Shown: positions 26,654-35,307, counted from the first letter of the stretch. The stretch: 64,000 nucleotides of DNA from Streptococcus hyointestinalis (GCF_011039275.1 NZ_JAAKGB010000001.1:1488001-1552000), one strand, 5' to 3'. Notes: generated from the sequence alone by a model not told the origin. Made by a program: numbers and translations.

Positions 26654-27553
26654 TTACCAATTATAATGCTGTATAAGAATCGCTAATACCGCTGAGCACA
26701 ACAAACTAAACAAAACAACACTCAAATAAAATCGATGTCTTCCGTAGATATGAAAAATATTATTGCAACGCCCAAGACAATCACAACTTTTGTCCACTAT
26801 AGATTTTCCAGATACTTTTGAAGTCCACAACAACAAAGCATATACGATGGTAAAAATGAAACCAATAAGGATACTAGCTATCATTAAAGTCCTACCTAAA
26901 GACACTTCTTTAGCACCTAAATTATCTAAAATCTCTGATAAACTAGAGAAGCCTCCAAACATAACAAAAACAAAAGCTGAGAACACCCCAAGAATACCAA
27001 TAATTTCTCCGTACATATTATTGATTTTTTCAGGTATATTTTCGTTCAGTTCATTTTGTAAGCCTGCTAACCTTTCATAAGACGCATTGATCTCTCGCGT
27101 TAATCGTTGATTTTCTTGTTCTAACGACATATAAGTGTTATGTAATTCACTCTGCAAAGAATTATAAAGCTCACTTTTTTGAACTTGAGATAACTCTGCT
27201 TGGTTTAACATCTTTTTTAGTGTGACAACAGGCTTTTCATCGTAATTTTCTTCCAAGTCTTGTAATACAATTTTTACTTTTTGGAAAAAACTTGTAAATT
27301 CAGCATACTGACTAGTATAAACTTTTCTTGCTACAAACTGATAATCAATAATCACTGTATCAGTTGTCGGAATTTTATCTAGTAAAGCTTTTATATCATC
27401 TTCTAACTCTGCAGAATCAACAGTGTCAGCAGGAGGAGTTACAGAATCTAGTTCATCTACAATATTAGACTGGCTTGCAGAACTATAACTATTATTGCTT
27501 TCCTTATCAAGAATTTGTAAAAAAGCCCCTAAATAATCAGTTTGTTGTTCCAT
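26654..27553 (-). CDS. Coiled-coil membrane protein paired with a Panacea-domain gene
   Basis: A 299-residue protein with no recognised domain. Residues 1-60 are acidic and Ser-rich; about 100-180 are helical and probably coiled coil (LQSELHNTYMSLEQENQRLT); three membrane segments follow at about 182-203, 216-240 and 270-292. A CDCLGRC cysteine cluster lies between the last two. It begins inside the end of the DUF4065/Panacea gene (17-base overlap), so the pair is translationally coupled. By comparison with PanAT systems, in which a Panacea antitoxin neutralises varied toxins including membrane-active ones, it is a candidate effector. That is an inference from the neighbour, not from its own sequence. 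Confidence 0.6.
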   Translation of the reverse strand: MEQQTDYLGAFLQILDKESNNSYSSASQSNIVDELDSVTPPADTVDSAELEDDIKALLDKIPTTDTVIIDYQFVARKVYTSQYAEFTSFFQKVKIVLQDLEENYDEKPVVTLKKMLNQAELSQVQKSELYNSLQSELHNTYMSLEQENQRLTREINASYERLAGLQNELNENIPEKINNMYGEIIGILGVFSAFVFVMFGGFSSLSEILDNLGAKEVSLGRTLMIASILIGFIFTIVYALLLWTSKVSGKSIVDKSCDCLGRCNNIFHIYGRHRFYLSVVLFSLLCSAVLAILIQHYNW

Positions 27554-27971
27554 CTCTTAATACATCATCAAGTGGATAACTTATATCGCTACGGCCATAG
27601 ACAATAGCTTCTTGGTTATTTTTCCAAAAGTGGTGAGTATAGCTTGCGCTAACCATTCTAAATGGTGCAACATCTAGAAATTTATCTATTAAAGGATTTA
27701 GTTTTTCATAACGTTGATTAGCTTGATACTCCCCTACTATCTCAGAGGACCCAAAGATATTGAAGCGATTATATTCCGATTCAACTACTGGACCATACCG
27801 CCATACTAAAAATGGTTCAGAATATATCTCTTCTTGCTCGTCTCGAGTCAATATCTGTGATGAGTTGCGTAAAACAAAGTACATAATTTTTTGCAAGGAT
27901 AAATTAGTGACGGGATGTTTTGTTTCTTGCGCTCTAGCCAGTATGTGGTCTGCAAACTCTCTCATTGTCAT
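27537..27971 (-). CDS. DUF4065 (Panacea/SocA-like) protein, probable antitoxin
   Basis: A 144-residue protein of the DUF4065 family, also called Panacea or SocA-like. Family marks: TNLSLQKIMYFVLR (the LQKLLYF motif, residues ~22-36) and EPFLVWRYGPVVESEYNRF (the AWxYGPVxxxVY motif, ~52-70). Members act as antitoxins in PanAT systems or as proteolytic adaptors (SocA). It is the first gene of a two-gene unit with the coiled-coil membrane protein, at the lysogeny-cargo end of the prophage beyond the lysin, separated from the late operon by a terminator and a repeat-rich 400-base gap. That position is typical of genes expressed from the prophage. Confidence 0.82.
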   Translation of the reverse strand: MTMREFADHILARAQETKHPVTNLSLQKIMYFVLRNSSQILTRDEQEEIYSEPFLVWRYGPVVESEYNRFNIFGSSEIVGEYQANQRYEKLNPLIDKFLDVAPFRMVSASYTHHFWKNNQEAIVYGRSDISYPLDDVLRDGTTN

Positions 27972-28148
27972 TAGTCTTTCCTCCCTAACTTACACAAAAA
28001 AACACAGTGTCACATCTGTCACCTGTGCTATTTTTAAAATTATATTACCAACTTATATGCACTTGTTTCTAACAGATGGTCTGTTTTGAACAGATTTTCT
28101 GTTAACACTAAAATAAGTGTATTATATTTTTGTTTTTTTGTCAATTAT

Positions 28149-28204
28149 CTATTTCGCTAAATAGCTATTTAGCTATTTCACTATTTCACTATTTCGCTAT
28201 TTAA
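28149..28204. repeat. Seven tandem 8-bp repeats
   Basis: Seven consecutive octamers, CTATTTCG, CTAAATAG, CTATTTAG, CTATTTCA (twice), CTATTTCG and CTATTTAA, fill 56 bases without gaps. The spacing of eight is below a helical turn, so slippage-prone DNA or a binding array is possible. Confidence 0.9.
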
Positions 28205-28220
28205 ACTTCTCCAAAGACAC

Positions 28221-28256
28221 ACAAAAGCCCTCTGGTCTCAACCAAAGGGGCTTTAC
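28221..28256 (-). terminator. Terminator of the late operon
   Basis: AAAGCCC...CTGG and CC...GGGGCTTT form a stem-loop; on the minus strand a TTTTGTG tract follows. It ends leftward transcription beyond the endolysin gene. Confidence 0.75.
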
Positions 28257-28374
28257 TACGTTCGCTACTTCGTCTTTAGCCACTGACGATAAGTGGTCAA
28301 AAGGAGATTCCTCAATTCTGTTTTATTTTTTGGCGTAGCTCACGTTATGTACAAAATATCTTAGTTCTATTATA

Positions 28375-29196
28375 TCAAATTTTTTTCAATTGCATACCTA
28401 CAATGGCACGAACATACCAAGGCGCTTTTGCGTCCCATTTATAGTGAGGCATATCTCGACCAGTTGAGTCTTTATAGATGTTTTTGATAACATTCCATTC
28501 GTCAATATCAGTCAGACCACGGTAAATGCCACGTGCTGAGTTTGCATAATATACTGTGCGAGGGTCATAAGCTTTGTCGCCAGAAACTTGAAATGTGAAC
28601 TCCATAGGTAATAATCCTCCTGATTGTGTTTTAGTTGATTGTTGTTGCGTTTGAGTAGCTGCGCTTTGAGTTCCATTGTAGTATTTTTGAACTCTGCGCA
28701 CATAGTCGTCAATATTGAGTGTTTGCGGGCAAGCTGTTGCACTCACCTCACGGTGCATTTTAATGGTTGAGCGGTCAGGCTTTAGCCCAAGGCGCTTACA
28801 GATTTCAGCTGTTAAGCGTGCCCCATTTTCCAATGTTTGGTTAGAGAATAGGTAAGTGCTGGCGTCATTGTAGTTGCCAATAGAGCTATTGATATGCTCA
28901 ATACCGATAGAGTTAGCGTTAGTGATTGCTCCAGTACCACCACTGTGCCAAGCAATAAAGTTCTCACCAACGCAACCCATTATATCGTTGTCTGTGACTA
29001 GATAATTAGCGCTAGTCTGATTGTTGCGAGACTTCAGCCAAGTGCTGTATGCGCCCACGATATTAGTCGTCGCTGTACCGTGGATGACGATGTAGCGAAT
29101 AGCCGACAAGCTCCGCTCACCGCCAGACCAAAAGGCTTCTGGTCGTGCAACCGTGATTAAATCTGAGTAAATATCGCCGTTGATATTTTTTACCAT
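28375..29196 (-). CDS. Endolysin, N-acetylmuramoyl-L-alanine amidase
   Basis: A 273-residue endolysin. N-terminal Amidase_2 domain: IRYIVIHGTATTN with the first zinc His, WHSGGTGAITNANSIGIEH, and TIKMHREVSATACPQ with the second His and the Cys ligand. After a Gln/Ser/Thr linker (~175-190) comes a 75-residue C-terminal region (MEFTFQVSGDKAYDPRTVYY...WDAKAPWYVRAIVG), presumably cell-wall binding; I recognise no named domain there. It cuts the peptide stem from MurNAc at the end of infection. Last gene of the late operon. Confidence 0.9.
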   Translation of the reverse strand: MVKNINGDIYSDLITVARPEAFWSGGERSLSAIRYIVIHGTATTNIVGAYSTWLKSRNNQTSANYLVTDNDIMGCVGENFIAWHSGGTGAITNANSIGIEHINSSIGNYNDASTYLFSNQTLENGARLTAEICKRLGLKPDRSTIKMHREVSATACPQTLNIDDYVRRVQKYYNGTQSAATQTQQQSTKTQSGGLLPMEFTFQVSGDKAYDPRTVYYANSARGIYRGLTDIDEWNVIKNIYKDSTGRDMPHYKWDAKAPWYVRAIVGMQLKKI

Positions 29197-29333
29197 TCAA
29201 TAGCACCTCGTTTCCAATCTTCTTTAGTGTACTCTCTATGAGAGAAAAGTTCTCCAATGTTGATCAATAGTAGTGTTGTTAGCAAAATAGGTATCGCAAC
29301 TACTGCTAACAAAGATATCAGTATTTTTTTCAT
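29190..29333 (-). CDS. Small membrane protein next to the endolysin
   Basis: A 47-residue protein: MKKILISLLAVVAIPILLTTLLLINIGELF is a single hydrophobic helix and the C-terminal 17 residues are hydrophilic. It starts at the ATGA overlap with the preceding holin-like gene and ends inside the start of the endolysin gene. Lysis-cassette position suggests a holin partner or a second holin; function not proven. A ribosome site GGAGAAA precedes the ATG. Confidence 0.65.
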   Translation of the reverse strand: MKKILISLLAVVAIPILLTTLLLINIGELFSHREYTKEDWKRGAIEW

Positions 29334-29707
29334 ACTATTTCTCCATCTTGCTGCCCCTCGCCAAGCTCTTTATCCAATTTTTCTTTTAAAGCCTGGTCTA
29401 AAGCATGCAAGTAATGATTACCATTAAGAATCTCGTATTCTCGCATAATATCTCGAGTCATTCCGTACTTCTGCTCGAGAGTAAACATTTGTGAGTTGTA
29501 AATGCCAAGATATTCAGTGCGTAATGCGCTACGCTTAGCACTCTCTGCTTGTTCTGTTAATACTTGCTGGTCTGTCTCAGCCTGCGTTGTCATAGCTTTA
29601 AGTTTAGCTGTTACATAAGTTAGAAAGCCAATAATTGTTCCAGATAACAGAGTTATAACAACTTGGCTTCTTAGCAACTCGCCAATTAAATTATTCAAAT
29701 GTTCCAA
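29330..29707 (-). CDS. Holin-like lysis or membrane protein
   Basis: A 125-residue protein with one clear membrane segment (SQVVITLLSGTIIGFLTYVTA, residues ~14-34) followed by a long charged helical region. Its place just before the lysin and the short N-terminal helix suggest a holin or a membrane-bound lysis regulator. I do not recognise a specific holin family, and one membrane span with a long cytosolic tail is atypical. Confidence 0.55.
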   Translation of the reverse strand: MEHLNNLIGELLRSQVVITLLSGTIIGFLTYVTAKLKAMTTQAETDQQVLTEQAESAKRSALRTEYLGIYNSQMFTLEQKYGMTRDIMREYEILNGNHYLHALDQALKEKLDKELGEGQQDGEIV

Positions 29708-29718
29708 AACGTCACCAC

Positions 29719-29997
29719 CTATTCTTCGATTTCCACTTCGTGCTCTTCTTCAACAACTTCTTTAGGAGGTTTTGGCGTATCTTTGCCATCTGTCGAAGCG
29801 AGTTCAAAAACTCGATAAGGTTCAACACCTTTAGGGATAAACATATTAAGAGTATCAGCAACTTTAATTGCCACGTTGATAGCTGAAAATTCATATGGAG
29901 CATTTCCGGTGTCAAACATAAAAGTATAGTCGTTGAATTTACCTACAAAAGTTGAAACACCGTCTGATTCTCGTTTGATAATATAAGTTTTAGTCAT
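29719..29997 (-). CDS. Phage protein, unknown
   Basis: A 92-residue hydrophilic protein: a compact, probably beta-rich N-terminal half (TYIIKRESDGVSTFVGKFNDYTF) and a Pro/Glu-rich acidic tail (PKPPKEVVEEEHEVEIEE). One base separates it from the receptor-binding-like protein. Such small genes after tail fibres are often fibre chaperones or attachments; nothing in the sequence proves it. Confidence 0.6.
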   Translation of the reverse strand: MTKTYIIKRESDGVSTFVGKFNDYTFMFDTGNAPYEFSAINVAIKVADTLNMFIPKGVEPYRVFELASTDGKDTPKPPKEVVEEEHEVEIEE

Positions 29998-29998
29998 A

Positions 29999-30973
29999 TT
30001 AGTTCTCCAATTCTATTTTGTAATAAGTGACATCGAGACGCATCCAAGAAATAGCGCAAGATACTTCTTTGTTATTTTGTGTTTTTGAGGGACGTTTTCC
30101 ATTAGCAACTGATACAATGTTAACACCATCATCAAAATCTTGTACTGTAAATGAGATGTTATTGCTACTGTCCAATCTAACAAACGAAGACTTATTTAAA
30201 ATCTGTCGTTCATTGAATGTAGCGCTCATGATTGACATAACATTATAGTCTGTCAGTAAATTTTGCCAAGACAGCTGGTATTCTCTTGTTAAGTCATCTT
30301 GAGCTACCATAATGCCTGATTGGTAGGGTGTATTAACAGTTGCATTATAGACAATAGTATTTGTCGTCATATCTTTCTTCGCCATCGAAGTATACGGTGT
30401 TATACGAAAAGAATAAATTTTTGTCGGAGTGTCAGATTTAACAAAAATAGGTAATCTTTCAACAGCTGAAATAACTTTATCAGACGAAATCTCAATACCA
30501 TCACCAGCAGTATAAGCCGTATTATTATTTAGTTCACTTTCTAAAAGAGCTATTCTATTCTTGACATCTGTATCATCGTAAGACTGTACAATTGCAGAAA
30601 TGACATTACCGTCAATAGATATGTTCGTTCCTGCTGTATAGGTCGTATCGTTATCTGGCTTAGCTTCCAGCTCACTTGTTTTCGTCTCAAGAGTAGCTAG
30701 ACGATTTTTGAGTTCACTATCATCGTAAATGCTACCTCCGCCACTGCCTACCTCTACCATTTTCAAGCGGTCATTACTCAAAATGTATAGCTTGTTATCA
30801 GGTGTCTGATAGATATGATTGATGTCAGCGTCAAATGGGTCTGGCACGGTATCAACTTTTTTTATCCATGTCTCAGACCACGGCATACAATCGCTGCAAA
30901 ACTCTGTCTTTTTAGGACCATTACACGATGTACACAAACGAATACTATTACCTCTGCATGATTGACAAGTCAT
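29999..30973 (-). CDS. Putative receptor-binding/tail appendage protein with Cys-rich N-terminus
   Basis: A 324-residue protein. Residues 1-30 carry three CxxC pairs (CQSC, CTSC and CSDC), likely to bind zinc. After an IYQTPDNKLYILSNDRL strand region come two short coiled-coil repeats (DDSELKNRLATLETKTSELEAK and DDTDVKNRIALLESELNN), each preceding a TAGTNISIDGNVISA-like loop, as in streptococcal and lactococcal baseplate fibres. The C-terminal ~150 residues look beta-rich, as a host-binding head would. The role is inferred from position after the tail lysins and this fibre pattern. Confidence 0.6.
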   Translation of the reverse strand: MTCQSCRGNSIRLCTSCNGPKKTEFCSDCMPWSETWIKKVDTVPDPFDADINHIYQTPDNKLYILSNDRLKMVEVGSGGGSIYDDSELKNRLATLETKTSELEAKPDNDTTYTAGTNISIDGNVISAIVQSYDDTDVKNRIALLESELNNNTAYTAGDGIEISSDKVISAVERLPIFVKSDTPTKIYSFRITPYTSMAKKDMTTNTIVYNATVNTPYQSGIMVAQDDLTREYQLSWQNLLTDYNVMSIMSATFNERQILNKSSFVRLDSSNNISFTVQDFDDGVNIVSVANGKRPSKTQNNKEVSCAISWMRLDVTYYKIELEN

Positions 30974-30985
30974 GAGTTCTCCTTT

Positions 30986-32185
30986 CTAAAACATGTTGCC
31001 CATAAAGTTAATAGCTCCGCCGATGACTTTACCGATATTCCCTGTCGCAACTCCAGTTAGCATATCAGCTGTGGCGGTTGTTCTATTTTTTTCTCTTTGC
31101 TTGGTTTCTTTAGCCCTCTTTTCAGCTTCCTTCTCGGCTTTACTTCCGACACTAACCCCACCGTTGAGGGCTTTTTGTGCTTTGCTGGCTTTTTTAGCTA
31201 GAGCTGTCTCATCCTTGCCTTTGCTGTAGAAACGTCTTTTACCATCTAGGTAATACCAGCCGTTGACAGGATTGCCATTGCTATCATAGCGGATGCCGTC
31301 TTCGATAAACGTTCCGTCATTGTAGTATTGACGATTGGATGTCGCATAGGTTTCTTCTGTTGTTGGAGCACTTACATCCACACTTGGGACATCCTCGCTT
31401 TCTCTGTCAGCAAGCTGTTTCTTAACATCGTCAAGTTCAGCTTGCATTTTAGCCAGTTTTTCCGCTTCTTCATCATGTACCGTGACCGTTTTATCAAGGT
31501 CTGGGCGTTCCTTAAGACATTCACGACCAACACTGACTGTCACACCAGTATTAAGCCACACAGCGACTTGAGTATTCTGTGGTTGACCATAGACAATATT
31601 ACACTTATAGAAAGTGCGTTCGCCAACTTGGATTTCATCACAGATAACCTCATAGGCTACCCACTTGGTGGTTTTGTCAAAACTACCGAGCGACTCACTG
31701 CTAGAGCTATCAGCGTCGCCAGTTGACTCCGTTTGATTTTTGAAACGGATGATATGCGTTGGTGACTCTCCAATAGCTGTGCGATTGTAATTGGTTTTAT
31801 CCACCCAAGAATGACCGTTCATATTCTGTTCAATCGCTGTGATTTTAGGGAATGTTCCACCACCATAAACATAAATATGATTAGGTGCAGTTGATACAAT
31901 ATCACCGACTTTCAACTGTGAAGCGTCAAAAGGGATGACGTCAGCGTTGTTGCGATTAACTGTACTCCACATTGAGACACCGTCACCGGTCAAAGCACTG
32001 CCAGCAACTCCGTTCCAACTTTCGTAACCTAGTTTATTAGCGACATAGTTAGGTAGGTCAACACACTGATAAAGCGTCCCACGATTAGGACTAAGGGTAA
32101 CTTTATCAATCGCCTTAAAGCCATTGGTCTCGATGTCAATGGATTTCCCTACGACACTAAGGGCTATATCATAAGCATTAGCCAT
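30986..32185 (-). CDS. Tail-associated lysin, CHAP-like amidase/endopeptidase
   Basis: A 399-residue protein. Residues ~25-150 look like a CHAP domain: LYQCVDLPNYVANKLGY with the nucleophile Cys and NHIYVYGGG with the general-base His. A Trp-containing central part follows (~170-240), then a coiled coil (ekLAKMQAELDDVKKQLADRE), and one choline-binding-like repeat (RYDSNGNPVNGWYYLDGKRRFYSKG, ~298-322). The C-terminus is Ala/Lys-rich and ends with a hydrophobic Gly-rich stretch. It probably digests peptidoglycan locally at DNA injection. It is encoded four genes before the endolysin. Confidence 0.7.
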   Translation of the reverse strand: MANAYDIALSVVGKSIDIETNGFKAIDKVTLSPNRGTLYQCVDLPNYVANKLGYESWNGVAGSALTGDGVSMWSTVNRNNADVIPFDASQLKVGDIVSTAPNHIYVYGGGTFPKITAIEQNMNGHSWVDKTNYNRTAIGESPTHIIRFKNQTESTGDADSSSSESLGSFDKTTKWVAYEVICDEIQVGERTFYKCNIVYGQPQNTQVAVWLNTGVTVSVGRECLKERPDLDKTVTVHDEEAEKLAKMQAELDDVKKQLADRESEDVPSVDVSAPTTEETYATSNRQYYNDGTFIEDGIRYDSNGNPVNGWYYLDGKRRFYSKGKDETALAKKASKAQKALNGGVSVGSKAEKEAEKRAKETKQREKNRTTATADMLTGVATGNIGKVIGGAINFMGNMF

Positions 32186-32501
32186 ATATCATTATCCCCC
32201 TCTTTATCTGTCGCTTCAACGTCCTGCTTAATTGCAGTAGACGTTTATCATCGTAACGATACCGCCGTTCTTTCTTGGTCTCTAAATCTTTGATAATCAA
32301 CTCTTGAGATGGCAGGTGGTTATTGACTAGAAAAAAAGTGTACAGGAAGCCATCTTCTTCGATAGTAATTCGACACTTGCAGTGCTGTATCACTGTTATC
32401 TCATTCATCAACTCTTCGTCATTGTTCAGCACCGCTTGATAGCGTTCCTCAAACAATTCACCAGCTCTTAGAAGACACTTATACCATTGCGTCATACTCA
32501 T
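32178..32501 (-). CDS. Phage protein, unknown
   Basis: A 107-residue basic protein with a QHCKCRITIEEDGFLYTFFLV strand region and an Arg/Lys-rich C-terminus. It overlaps the CHAP-protein start by eight bases and the preceding small gene by about 23, so it is coupled within the tail gene set. No family recognised. Confidence 0.6.
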   Translation of the reverse strand: MSMTQWYKCLLRAGELFEERYQAVLNNDEELMNEITVIQHCKCRITIEEDGFLYTFFLVNNHLPSQELIIKDLETKKERRYRYDDKRLLQLSRTLKRQIKRGIMIYG

Positions 32502-32691
32502 TCTCCATTTGTGATTTTATCTCTGTGAGTGCCACCTTAGCTCTTGCGACCTCACTGTTAGCTCGCTGATGGTCGATAAGAGCTTGGTAATCTCGTGGGT
32601 GGTTATCTAGGTGATTAGCAAGGCGATAAGCCTTGACTTCTTGTTTCCTTAACTGTGTCATGGCTCTATCGTAGCGTTTATAGAGTTCCAC
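32479..32691 (-). CDS. Small coiled-coil phage protein
   Basis: A 70-residue, highly helical protein (YKRYDRAMTQLRKQEVKAYRLANHL...), with charge spacing consistent with a coiled coil. It lies between the tail lysozyme and the 107-residue protein, overlapping the latter. Unknown function. Confidence 0.55.
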   Translation of the reverse strand: MELYKRYDRAMTQLRKQEVKAYRLANHLDNHPRDYQALIDHQRANSEVARAKVALTEIKSQMENEYDAMV

Positions 32692-32701
32692 TGCGCACCT
32701 C

Positions 32702-34003
32702 CTAGTTGATATGACTAAACTTCATGAAGTTACGAAAAGTAATCTTGTGGTTGCCGATAGCTTTCATGAAGAACGTTTTTTGCCCAGAGCTGAACAACGC
32801 TTTTCTCTGCTCGTCCGATAAGTCCCATGCTGCCTTCATTAAGTCAAAACCGTCCTCTGGTAGAGCATTGGGGTAAGTGACTGGAGTTCCCGAGCTATTC
32901 CCTACCCAATCACAAGGATGTTGCTTTTTGAGGATGTTTGTGAGGTCGATTTCCATACTTTGACCGCTAGCACCTTCTGCTGTATTTCTAGCAAGAACAG
33001 CGATTTGGACGTCCGCCAACGGTACATTCCCCTCTTGGTTTTTATCAGTATCCAATTCCTCTGCGATGATTTTAAAATACCATTTCTGGAATCGGTCTAG
33101 GTCTTGACTAATAGTGATAGGGAAGTAGGCTATAGGAGATACTTTTGTGCTTGTCCCAACTGTGTTTGAACTTGCGCTGTCATCTATGCCCTCACTCTCG
33201 GAAGCGCTACTACTATCTGAATTGCTGGCGCTCTCGCTCGGCTTTTCCTCTGCTTCTTTGAGAGCTTTCTCGATGATAGGGACAGCCTGTTGCGCCTTGG
33301 CGATACGCTCACCAAGTTTGTTGCCCGGAACACCTTCCCACTGCGCCAAAAAGTTTGCTGTAGCATTAGTGACGTCAGTATTGCTTGTCAGCAATCGTTT
33401 AGCTGTTTCAATTGAACTAGGAGCGTCACCTTCAAAAATAAACTTAATCTGCAAGCCTAGGTCATACCACTTAGCGCCGTTAGCCTTGGCAAAGTTGCGT
33501 AAGCGTGTATGGCGGTCGCCACCATCTCCTGTGTCTGTCCATTGCCCTAGACCAAGCCCACGGTGGACGATATTAGGATAACCCCCACTGTAGATTTGCG
33601 GACCACTCATACTAAGCCAGCTGTCATCATCCCATGAGCTGTCACTTGCACCAATAGGAGCAGGGAGATAATCTCCCTCTGCCCTTTTGGACTCCAAGTT
33701 AGACTCAATAGTGAAGCAGCCAATCATCCCTGCAATGCCATTGACCGTTGCTGTGGGCACAGATTGCTTAACCGCTTTAGCGACAATAGCTACTCTTCCC
33801 TCCCAAGTAGAGGTATTACCGCTGATAATACCTGATGTTGATGAGGTTGTAGAAGAGATTGTCCCTGCATCGTTTCTGATTTCAGCGACATAATCAATCC
33901 CTGCAAGGTCAGTAACCCCACCCCTGCGTTGCCTAGATGTTTGTATCACTCGTGATTTGGTATTTCCTACCGTTCTGACGAGCTTTCCAACTGCTGTAAC
34001 CAT
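32702..34003 (-). CDS. Tail protein with phage lysozyme domain
   Basis: A 433-residue protein. Residues ~70-230 match the phage tail lysozyme (Phage_lysozyme2) type: GIAGMIGCFTIESNLES with the likely catalytic Glu, the GLGLGQWTDTGDGGDRHTRLRNFA signature, and FLAQWEGVPGNKL. A Ser-rich linker (~240-275) leads to a C-terminal region (PIAYFPITISQDLDRFQKWYF) that may attach it to the tail tip. It would hydrolyse glycan strands during entry. The phage therefore has at least three wall hydrolases: this one, the CHAP protein and the endolysin. Confidence 0.8.
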   Translation of the reverse strand: MVTAVGKLVRTVGNTKSRVIQTSRQRRGGVTDLAGIDYVAEIRNDAGTISSTTSSTSGIISGNTSTWEGRVAIVAKAVKQSVPTATVNGIAGMIGCFTIESNLESKRAEGDYLPAPIGASDSSWDDDSWLSMSGPQIYSGGYPNIVHRGLGLGQWTDTGDGGDRHTRLRNFAKANGAKWYDLGLQIKFIFEGDAPSSIETAKRLLTSNTDVTNATANFLAQWEGVPGNKLGERIAKAQQAVPIIEKALKEAEEKPSESASNSDSSSASESEGIDDSASSNTVGTSTKVSPIAYFPITISQDLDRFQKWYFKIIAEELDTDKNQEGNVPLADVQIAVLARNTAEGASGQSMEIDLTNILKKQHPCDWVGNSSGTPVTYPNALPEDGFDLMKAAWDLSDEQRKALFSSGQKTFFMKAIGNHKITFRNFMKFSHIN

Positions 34004-34011
34004 ATTCCCTC

Positions 34012-35307
34012 CTATTCACTTGCTTGCGTATCACGGTCACTATAGAGCGCCTTAGACAGCTCTACCTTCATTGTTAGTGCATTGCCGACCTCGTAGTTAC
34101 TTGTCAGCCGTGTGATGTAAAACCAATCGTTCTCTTTCAAGAGTTTGATGTAGTAATTGCTACAATCTGACAGCTCGGTAAGGTCAACATCGGCTATAAA
34201 CATCACCTTGTCACCAGCATTCAACGTCCGATTAGGGAGCGGACTTGTTGTTATGGTATAAGTGATATGCCGTCTTGAGTTCTTCATCTTACGGATAGCC
34301 TTTTTGTACATTTGATAGGTCGCTTGCAAGCGGTCATCGTCTGTTAAGGCTTCGTTGTCTTTGGCAATGGTCTGCACATCGTTATTAGTGATTGTCCCCC
34401 AATAACTCACACCACGCTCAAGAGCCAATCCCTCAACATCCGTGATATAGTACATCTCCGTCTCGTTCTCTGGGGCAAAAACTATCAGCCGTGGATAGTC
34501 CTTGTTGCGTTGTGAGTTTATCCGTGCTTCTTCGTCTTGGATAATATCAATCGGAAACTTAGGGTCTATCCAGTCTTTGTGATTCCAAAAGATGTCACGC
34601 AGTGTCAGAGTAGACGCTCCACCGTCCGACTTATCAGACAGCGCATAAGCGTGTGTCATGACTTCAGAGTAATCTTCATCAACAGAATTCATACTGATAA
34701 AGTAGTTATCCTTATCAATTAAGACCTCTTTCTTATCACCAAAGACACCTACATCAATCTGATAAGGATTGAAACGATTGATACGCCAATAAATGCTGTC
34801 AGTCAGCTCACAGATTTTGGTTAAAAACTCTAATACACTCTCATGAGAAAACTCGTACTCCACTGTCTGTTCGACAACTTCATTGCCAATCAGATTGTAG
34901 GTAAAGAGCGCCATAAGTTCATCCTTGATAACACCATCCTTCTTAACCCAGAAAGCCCACATCATGTCAAAAACATCTTTCACAGTGTTGCCTTTAGCAG
35001 TCACGTTAGACGGCAGATTGCGCTTATCGAGCCTCCCTACAATATGAGAGGTGTTGACAGATATCGTGTAGTTCGCCACATCCAATTGCTTATTGACGAC
35101 ATAGCCCACATAGACAAAGTCGTCTGTCCTTAGCTCAATAATAGAATTGCCACTCAAATACTTGCCATAACGTGCTGGTAGTGTAAAGGTGATAGCAGGA
35201 ACTTGCATCAGCTCATAAGACACAGCAATACTTGTCAGCAAGTCATCCTCTGCAATCTCCAGTGAGGGATAGCGTTCCTCATCTCCATTGATAATCTTTG
35301 CGTACAT
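34012..35307 (-). CDS. Tail tip/baseplate hub protein, Gp37-like
   Basis: A 431-residue protein resembling the ReqiPepy6 Gp37-like and prophage tail endopeptidase families: an N-terminal strand-rich hub fold (IINGDEERYPSLEIAEDDLLTSIAVSYELMQ, then ITFTLPARYGKYL and GYVVNKQLDVANYTISVNTSHIVGRLDKR). It probably forms the tail hub to which the lysins and fibres attach. It follows the Dit-like gene directly in the order usual for siphophages. No catalytic motif is evident. Confidence 0.7.
   Translation of the reverse strand: MYAKIINGDEERYPSLEIAEDDLLTSIAVSYELMQVPAITFTLPARYGKYLSGNSIIELRTDDFVYVGYVVNKQLDVANYTISVNTSHIVGRLDKRNLPSNVTAKGNTVKDVFDMMWAFWVKKDGVIKDELMALFTYNLIGNEVVEQTVEYEFSHESVLEFLTKICELTDSIYWRINRFNPYQIDVGVFGDKKEVLIDKDNYFISMNSVDEDYSEVMTHAYALSDKSDGGASTLTLRDIFWNHKDWIDPKFPIDIIQDEEARINSQRNKDYPRLIVFAPENETEMYYITDVEGLALERGVSYWGTITNNDVQTIAKDNEALTDDDRLQATYQMYKKAIRKMKNSRRHITYTITTSPLPNRTLNAGDKVMFIADVDLTELSDCSNYYIKLLKENDWFYITRLTSNYEVGNALTMKVELSKALYSDRDTQASE

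Larger units (their letters stand above)
27972..28374. promoter_or_regulatory. Intergenic regulatory stretch
   Basis: Four hundred bases without a gene. It should hold the promoter of the Panacea unit, several short inverted repeats (for example ACAGA/TCTGT near 28074-28100), an 8-bp tandem repeat block and the late-operon terminator. I cannot assign a single promoter with confidence. Confidence 0.4.

Noticed and set aside
33147..33581. 144-codon plus-strand frame in the tail lysozyme gene
   Set aside because: Antisense to a protein with recognised domain; leucine/serine-rich shadow composition.
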